Part shown: positions 59,915 to 64,000 of the stretch, piece after piece | Numbering within the stretch: position 1 is the first letter of the stretch | How the letters are laid out: every line of letters starts with the position of its first letter | Source: Mogibacterium sp. | GTDB lineage: Bacteria; Bacillota; Clostridia; Peptostreptococcales; Anaerovoracaceae | Assembly (NCBI GenBank): GCA_017405845.1 | Contig: JAFQZQ010000024.1 | Coordinates: forward strand, 1-64,000 | DNA: 64,000 nucleotides | Reading direction: 5' to 3' | Program-made: the position numbers and the translations under genes | The notes under the pieces: generated by a model | What the model saw: only the letters and a program-made list of their open reading frames with translations | What the model was told of the DNA's origin: nothing | Databases searched by the model: none

Positions 59915-59926
59915 CTGCTCCAACAA
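59898..59926 (-). promoter_or_regulatory. Promoter of the activase-GRE-AKR operon inside the terminator
   Basis: Minus strand TTGTTG, 17 bases, perfect TATAAT (59898-59903). The -10 lies in the terminator, so a transcript from here starts in the loop and lacks the first arm. It would escape termination. Confidence 0.55.
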
Positions 59927-59956
59927 GACAGTAGCGATCTGCAGAGCCTTTAATTA

Positions 59957-60856
59957 TCACTCTGATGCGTCTATAAACGATGCTGATATCTGCTCCGCGA
60001 AATCCCATATACTCTTCAGTTCAGGAGTCATTTCGTGTGACGAACTCCTCAATACGCATACATCCCTGTACATGGATGAATCCGCAAATGGTACGGTCCT
60101 TACATTGAAGCTGTCGAGGATCGGAAGTATCGGCATTATCGCTACTCCTGAACCCATAGACACTGAAGCCGCGATCGAGCTGTACTCATCAGCCTCGATT
60201 ATTGTATTTGGAGCAAACGCAGCCTTACGGAATTCTTTCTCCAGCTGGTGATACGTAAGAGTTTCATGATTGATCGATATGAAGTTTTCTCCGGCTATAT
60301 CTGACAGGAGCACTGATTTTTCCTCAGCAAGCCGGTGCGTGGCGGGTACTATCAGGAACAGCTCCTGACGGTAGAACGGCAGGTAGTCTATCGACGCTAT
60401 ATCCGGCTTGCCCGCGATAAGAAAGTCCAGCGTGCCGTTCATGAGCTGCTCAACCAGCTCTCCTGCCATGCCCTGACGGAAGCGGAAGGCTATCTGCTCA
60501 CTCCCCTGATGGGTGTAAAACCTGTTTACAAAATCGGGGAGAGCCGAAAAGCTGACGCTGTAGATGTAGCCCATGCTGACCCCTCCCGAATAAGGGACCT
60601 TCATTTCCCTAAGTCGCTCGGTGCCTTCAGACAGCTCGGACAGGGCACGTTTTGCAAAAGGCAGGAATTCCTCGCCGTATTTTGTCAGAGTCACTTTTTT
60701 ACCGTTTTTCTCAAACAGCGGAACCCCTAGCTCCTGCTCGAGCTTGTTTATGGCATAGCTGAGGCTAGGCTGTGAGATATACAGCAGGCGTGATGCACGA
60801 GTGTAATGCAGCACCTCCGCAGTAACGCAAAAGTATCTGAGTTCCTGAAGTGTCAT
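59957..60856 (-). CDS. LysR-family transcriptional regulator
   Basis: 299 residues: winged helix at 1-60 (LHYTRASRLLYISQPSLSYA, then INKLEQELGVPLFEKNGKKV) and a periplasmic-binding-fold effector domain from about 90. It lies 12 bases behind citXG and upstream of the activase operon on the same strand, so it may control either the citrate lyase functions or the glycyl radical operon. The effector pocket gives no clue to the ligand. Start follows a GGGGGGCGGAT site. Confidence 0.92.
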   Translation of the reverse strand: MTLQELRYFCVTAEVLHYTRASRLLYISQPSLSYAINKLEQELGVPLFEKNGKKVTLTKYGEEFLPFAKRALSELSEGTERLREMKVPYSGGVSMGYIYSVSFSALPDFVNRFYTHQGSEQIAFRFRQGMAGELVEQLMNGTLDFLIAGKPDIASIDYLPFYRQELFLIVPATHRLAEEKSVLLSDIAGENFISINHETLTYHQLEKEFRKAAFAPNTIIEADEYSSIAASVSMGSGVAIMPILPILDSFNVRTVPFADSSMYRDVCVLRSSSHEMTPELKSIWDFAEQISASFIDASE

Positions 60857-60868
60857 ATCCGCCCCCCT

Positions 60869-62173
60869 TTAGTCGATAAACAGTCCGTTACTTATTGCCT
60901 GCCAGCGTTCCAGCAGAAAAGCGGTAGCGAGCATGTCTGCACTGCCTCCCGGAGACAGATTGCGGTTTATCAGGTCTTCATCAAGACGCATAAGCTCGTT
61001 CAGCCGCTCACCGGCCGGCATCGCACTAATGGCGGCGGCAGCTGTTCTTACGTGATCCATACCTTCCTTGCCGCCGCGGTGCAGCAGATTTGTATCTTCG
61101 AGCGCCGCCATGCTGTCACACAATGCCAGAGCTCCGGCTTCCTTGTATCCGTTTTCCCTGTAGAACACAAGGCGCGATTGGCAGTATACCGCGTCAGGGA
61201 AGCCTGAAGCCGCTTCGCCTATTGCTCCCTTTGCGCCAAACGATCTGTAAACCGCTCCTCCGTTGGTATCAGGAGAAGAGAGCGACCTTGCAAGCTGTGC
61301 TTCAGCGTCTTCTTTCGCCAGCGCAGCTGCGTGCTCAGTGCATGATCCACCCTCCCTGAGGCATCTGCCCATTCCTGCAAGCAACAAGCCCATGGAATAT
61401 ATGAGGCCCTTATGCGTGTTGACCCCTCCTGTCGCGGCAAACATCTCTTCTTCAGCGCTTTTACCGCGCTCCCGCAGGGGCTTTATGCTGCAGAGCTCCA
61501 TGCCCATGCGCGCTGCGTGCTCAAAATACGGAAGGAGAGCCGCAGCGCTTTTTTCAAATGAAAGCACATCCATGTCTGAATGCGCACCGTTGTTATTCAG
61601 ATCTACCAGCCCCGGCTTCGGGGTGGTATAAAGCTCGTCAAGCAGCGAATCGTACGCCGCGCGCGCCAGTCTGCCGGCGCAGAAAGACTCAAGCAATCCG
61701 TCAGTAGCCTTTTTGATCTGATCAAGTCCGTGCTTTCTGCTCCTTGCGCATTCTGCAGCTGGAGCATCGCATATGAGGCATCGTCTGGCTACAGCTCTTG
61801 AGAGCTTGCTTCCGCCCGGCGTTATGACATCGAAGTCAAACAGCCTTGCCGCAGGGAAGGAGTCTTCGATTGTTTCGAACTCCGCCTTGACCCTCTGACC
61901 ATCCTCATCGAGCAGCCAGAAGGCTTCGCTTCCGGTCGATTCATCAAGAAGGTATCTGTCCTTCACATCGAACTCCATCGACTCCAGCATCTCCACGCCG
62001 CAATCGAAAAGCATGCGCGTCATCGGCGTGCGTTTTACATCGCCTGCAATGTTCAGAGTAAGACAGACGAGGCACTGCTCAGGCCCCGCATCTTTCAGCA
62101 TCTCATTCTGTATAGCAGCCCGCCTCTCGCGGGCCATAAGCATGTGGTCAAGATCTACGCTGTATAGCTTCAT
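60869..62173 (-). CDS. citXG: CitX-CitG fusion for citrate lyase prosthetic group
   Basis: 434-residue fusion. Residues 1-165 match CitX (apo-citrate lyase phosphoribosyl-dephospho-CoA transferase: LVCLTLNIAGDVKRT, CLICDAPAAECARSR). Residues 170-434 match CitG, which makes the triphosphoribosyl-dephospho-CoA (TPKPGLVDLNNNGAHSDMD, ATGGVNTHKGLIYSMG, SPGGSADMLA). Together they attach the unusual cofactor to the acyl carrier of citrate lyase. The lyase subunits citD, citE and citF are not in this window and may lie beyond it or elsewhere. It overlaps citC by 26 bases. Confidence 0.9.
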   Translation of the reverse strand: MKLYSVDLDHMLMARERRAAIQNEMLKDAGPEQCLVCLTLNIAGDVKRTPMTRMLFDCGVEMLESMEFDVKDRYLLDESTGSEAFWLLDEDGQRVKAEFETIEDSFPAARLFDFDVITPGGSKLSRAVARRCLICDAPAAECARSRKHGLDQIKKATDGLLESFCAGRLARAAYDSLLDELYTTPKPGLVDLNNNGAHSDMDVLSFEKSAAALLPYFEHAARMGMELCSIKPLRERGKSAEEEMFAATGGVNTHKGLIYSMGLLLAGMGRCLREGGSCTEHAAALAKEDAEAQLARSLSSPDTNGGAVYRSFGAKGAIGEAASGFPDAVYCQSRLVFYRENGYKEAGALALCDSMAALEDTNLLHRGGKEGMDHVRTAAAAISAMPAGERLNELMRLDEDLINRNLSPGGSADMLATAFLLERWQAISNGLFID

Positions 62174-63125
62174 ACGTACTCTCTGGTACCATTTCCTTTA
62201 TCTTTTCTAACTCGCCGGCCTGTATGAGGCTCCTCACCTTGCCCGCACTTATCTCCGACAGCCTCGGTATCTCTTCGAAGCTGATACCGTTAGCAGGCAG
62301 CAGCTCCTTCATCCTCTCGTTGTATGCCCTCGTCACAGGCGAGAACGGCTCCTCGCCGGCAAAGCGCTTGCTTATGTTTAGCGCAGGAGCTATGCGCTCG
62401 CAGAACAGCTCTATGTCGAGATCCGACTTTACGAGATCGGCGCGCTCCTCATCCCTTATGAAATATGCCGGGAAAGTGGCGCGCGATATGAGATACATGT
62501 CGCTTTCAAGCACGTGGCAGTTTTTAATATCCGCCGTGCCCTTTTTTATCATCTCGAAACGCTCCTTAGGGCTGAACATCGAGCCCTTCTCCGAGACTGC
62601 GAAAACATAAAGATCATCGCAGTTCGCAGCTGCGTATTCGATCAGATGTCTGTGTCCGAGAGTAAATGGATCGCAGTTGCAGACAACGGCTCCGCATATA
62701 CCCTCAAACTTCGGTATGGATGCAAGAAAACTGTCGAGGCCGCCCTTTCTGTTTTCAAGAAGGACTGCATCGGCAGTTTCGATTATCGTATGGAATCCCA
62801 TTGACCTGAACATCTGCAGGTTGCCGGGTTTTGTGCACAGAAAGAGCCTGTGTACGCCCCTCGCATATGCCTCGCTGATGAGCGCCGAAAGGATGGTCGC
62901 CATAGCGCCCTGTCCCTCCGAGTCCGGTGCAACAGCTAGCTGCTTCACAGTGTGGCCGGCCAGAGCCCCGCACGCAATCAGCTCGCCATAATCGTCAGTC
63001 ATGAGAGCCACGATGTCGGCATCACCCTCGTCGCGCAGCCCGCACAGATCCAGCAGACTTACATATTCCTTTTGCTGCCTGTCAGATAAAGGCGTATTAT
63101 AGGTCGAACAGGTATTTGCACTCAT
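62148..63125 (-). CDS. citC: [Citrate (pro-3S)-lyase] ligase
   Basis: Acetylates the lyase prosthetic group to make it active. The 325-residue protein has an N-terminal acetyltransferase-like domain (LAVAPDSEGQGAMATILSAL) and a nucleotidyltransferase domain with VVCNCDPFTLGHRHLIEYAA, whose GHRH resembles the HxGH/ATP site. I place the start at 63125, six bases after GGAG, rather than at 63143. It is the first gene of the citC-citXG-lysR group, preceded by a TATAAT -10 at 63180-63185. Confidence 0.92.
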   Translation of the reverse strand: MSANTCSTYNTPLSDRQQKEYVSLLDLCGLRDEGDADIVALMTDDYGELIACGALAGHTVKQLAVAPDSEGQGAMATILSALISEAYARGVHRLFLCTKPGNLQMFRSMGFHTIIETADAVLLENRKGGLDSFLASIPKFEGICGAVVCNCDPFTLGHRHLIEYAAANCDDLYVFAVSEKGSMFSPKERFEMIKKGTADIKNCHVLESDMYLISRATFPAYFIRDEERADLVKSDLDIELFCERIAPALNISKRFAGEEPFSPVTRAYNERMKELLPANGISFEEIPRLSEISAGKVRSLIQAGELEKIKEMVPESTYEAIQRRS

Positions 63126-63179
63126 ACGCGTCTCCATCCTCATGTGAAATTATACTCTCGCCTTCAGGACATTTGAATA

Positions 63180-63185
63180 ATTATA
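63180..63185 (-). promoter_or_regulatory. -10 element upstream of citC
   Basis: Perfect TATAAT on the minus strand, giving a leader of about 48 bases before citC. No convincing -35 is seen. The rest of the gap 63186-63387 is AT-rich; a 13-base imperfect inverted repeat (63231-63266) is its only other structure. Confidence 0.4.
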
Positions 63186-63387
63186 AAATGCCACCATTTC
63201 CCCTATTCTTAATAAAATGGAGCACATTTATGCTACCAAAACCTGTTTTTCATGGTTTTAGCAGCATGCCAATTCCATAAACTCTTCGATAAACTGCCGA
63301 GTTGTGTGCTTCAGCTCTTTTTCTATTCAAGCCGAACTTGAACCAACACTTTTATCACTTGCTCATAATACTATATTCGCTGTAAAT

Positions 63388-63416
63388 TAATTGCCCCGAA
63401 GTTGCTCTCCGGGGCA
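63388..63416 (-). terminator. Terminator of the isocitrate dehydrogenase gene
   Basis: TGCCCCG and CGGGGCA form a seven-pair stem around 11 bases. The T-run on the minus strand is weak (AATTAATTT). Confidence 0.6.
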
Positions 63417-63446
63417 GCGGATGTGCTTTGACCGGCAGGATCCGAT

Positions 63447-64000
63447 TTAGAGTTTCTTCTCCAGTCTCTCGCGAATAGCAGCGATGAAGTCCTTTGTAAG
63501 CACTGCGTGTGCTTCCATTCCCTCTACGAGGTGAACAAGGTCCTTCGTCATGATACCGTCGTTAAGCGTATCTATGCACGCTTCCTCGAGCTTGTCGCCG
63601 AATGCCTGCAGATCTTCAAGTCCGTCCATTTCGCCGCGCTTTCTGAGCGCACCGCTCCAGGCGAAGATTGTAGCCATCGGGTTTGTCGATGTTTCCTCGC
63701 CGTTGAGGTACTTGTAGTAGTGGCGTGTGACCGTGCCGTGGGCTGCCTCGTACTCAAACTTGCCGTCAGGGCTGCAGAGTACGGATGTCATCATGGCGAG
63801 CGAACCGAATGCAGTGGATACCATGTCGCTCATTACGTCTCCGTCGTAGTTCTTGAGAGCCCAGATGAAGCCACCCTCGCTGCGGATGACGCGCGCGATG
63901 GCATCGTCGATCAGCGTGTAGAAGTATGTGAGGCCGAGCTCTTCAAACTTCTCCTTGTAGTATTCATCGTAAACTTCCTGGAATACGTTGCGGAAATGCA
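63447..64000 (-). CDS. icd: NADP-type isocitrate dehydrogenase, C-terminal part
   Basis: About 184 codons of the C-terminal half; the 5' end lies beyond base 64000. The frame reads through [48 protein letters not shown] and the cofactor-site segment [20 protein letters not shown] with [13 protein letters not shown]. These match the dimeric, eukaryote-like NADP isocitrate dehydrogenase class. It makes 2-oxoglutarate, which with the Re-citrate synthase upstream in the window would feed glutamate synthesis. Confidence 0.92.
   Translation of the reverse strand, partial: HFRNVFQEVYDEYYKEKFEELGLTYFYTLIDDAIARVIRSEGGFIWALKNYDGDVMSDMVSTAFGSLAMMTSVLCSPDGKFEYEAAHGTVTRHYYKYLNGEETSTNPMATIFAWSGALRKRGEMDGLEDLQAFGDKLEEACIDTLNDGIMTKDLVHLVEGMEAHAVLTKDFIAAIRERLEKKL

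Overview
The window looks like the chromosome of an anaerobic, low-to-mid GC Gram-positive bacterium of the class Clostridia, perhaps close to the Anaerovoracaceae (Clostridiales family XIII). The evidence is indirect. Shine-Dalgarno sites are strong (AGGAGG type) and there are many compact intrinsic terminators. Several families are typical of fermenting Clostridia: a citrate (Re)-synthase, a glycyl radical enzyme with its activase, two AGCS amino-acid/cation symporters and a short HisG paired with HisZ. Nearly all genes lie on the minus strand. The plus-strand genes are EamA, the ABC-FtsX fusion, the second AGCS symporter and the Hsp70-like pair. I see no rRNA, tRNA, CRISPR array, transposase or phage gene.

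Layout. 1-8500: the front part of a CobW-type metallochaperone with a His/Asp tail, an EamA transporter, an acyl-CoA synthetase with an MtnA-like isomerase, and a 1185-residue ABC-FtsX fusion. 8550-11050: a secreted BspA-like surface protein and a repeat-rich gap. 11034-19335: a complete ten-gene histidine operon transcribed hisZ-G-D-C-B-H-A-F-IE-K, with a visible promoter. 19500-25600: an AEC transporter, an aminotransferase and MntP; an AGCS symporter with a regulated leader; and a small operon of membrane protein, XRE regulator and metallopeptidase behind an 18-bp palindromic operator. 25600-29500: a beta-helix lipoprotein, the Re-citrate synthase and a flavodoxin-like protein. 29578-38281: a same-strand run of P-type ATPase, MATE exporter, 5-formyl-THF cyclo-ligase, TrpS, CPBP protease and ClC channel.

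38282-44180: a 119-bp inverted repeat between divergent promoters, a highly expressed-looking AGCS symporter, an intergenic repeat cluster, and a two-gene unit coding for a membrane coiled-coil protein and an Hsp70/actin-like ATPase with its own membrane hairpin. 44181-52691: D-serine ammonia-lyase, then a same-strand series of YdcF protein, MFS transporter, C69 dipeptidase, both aconitase X subunits and a carboxylesterase. 52806-54758: a Na/Pi-cotransporter-family gene preceded by a yybP-ykoY type (manganese) riboswitch with a terminator. 54798-59926: a glycyl radical enzyme with an N-terminal SCP2-like domain, its radical SAM activase and a ferredoxin-type aldo/keto reductase. 59957-64000: a LysR regulator, the citrate lyase accessory proteins CitXG and CitC, and the C-terminal part of an NADP-type isocitrate dehydrogenase.

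The parts most likely to be new biology are the SCP2-glycyl radical enzyme locus, the Hsp70-like membrane pair, the Mn-type riboswitch on a Na/Pi-family gene, and the CAAGG/CCTTG intergenic repeat family found at two places.
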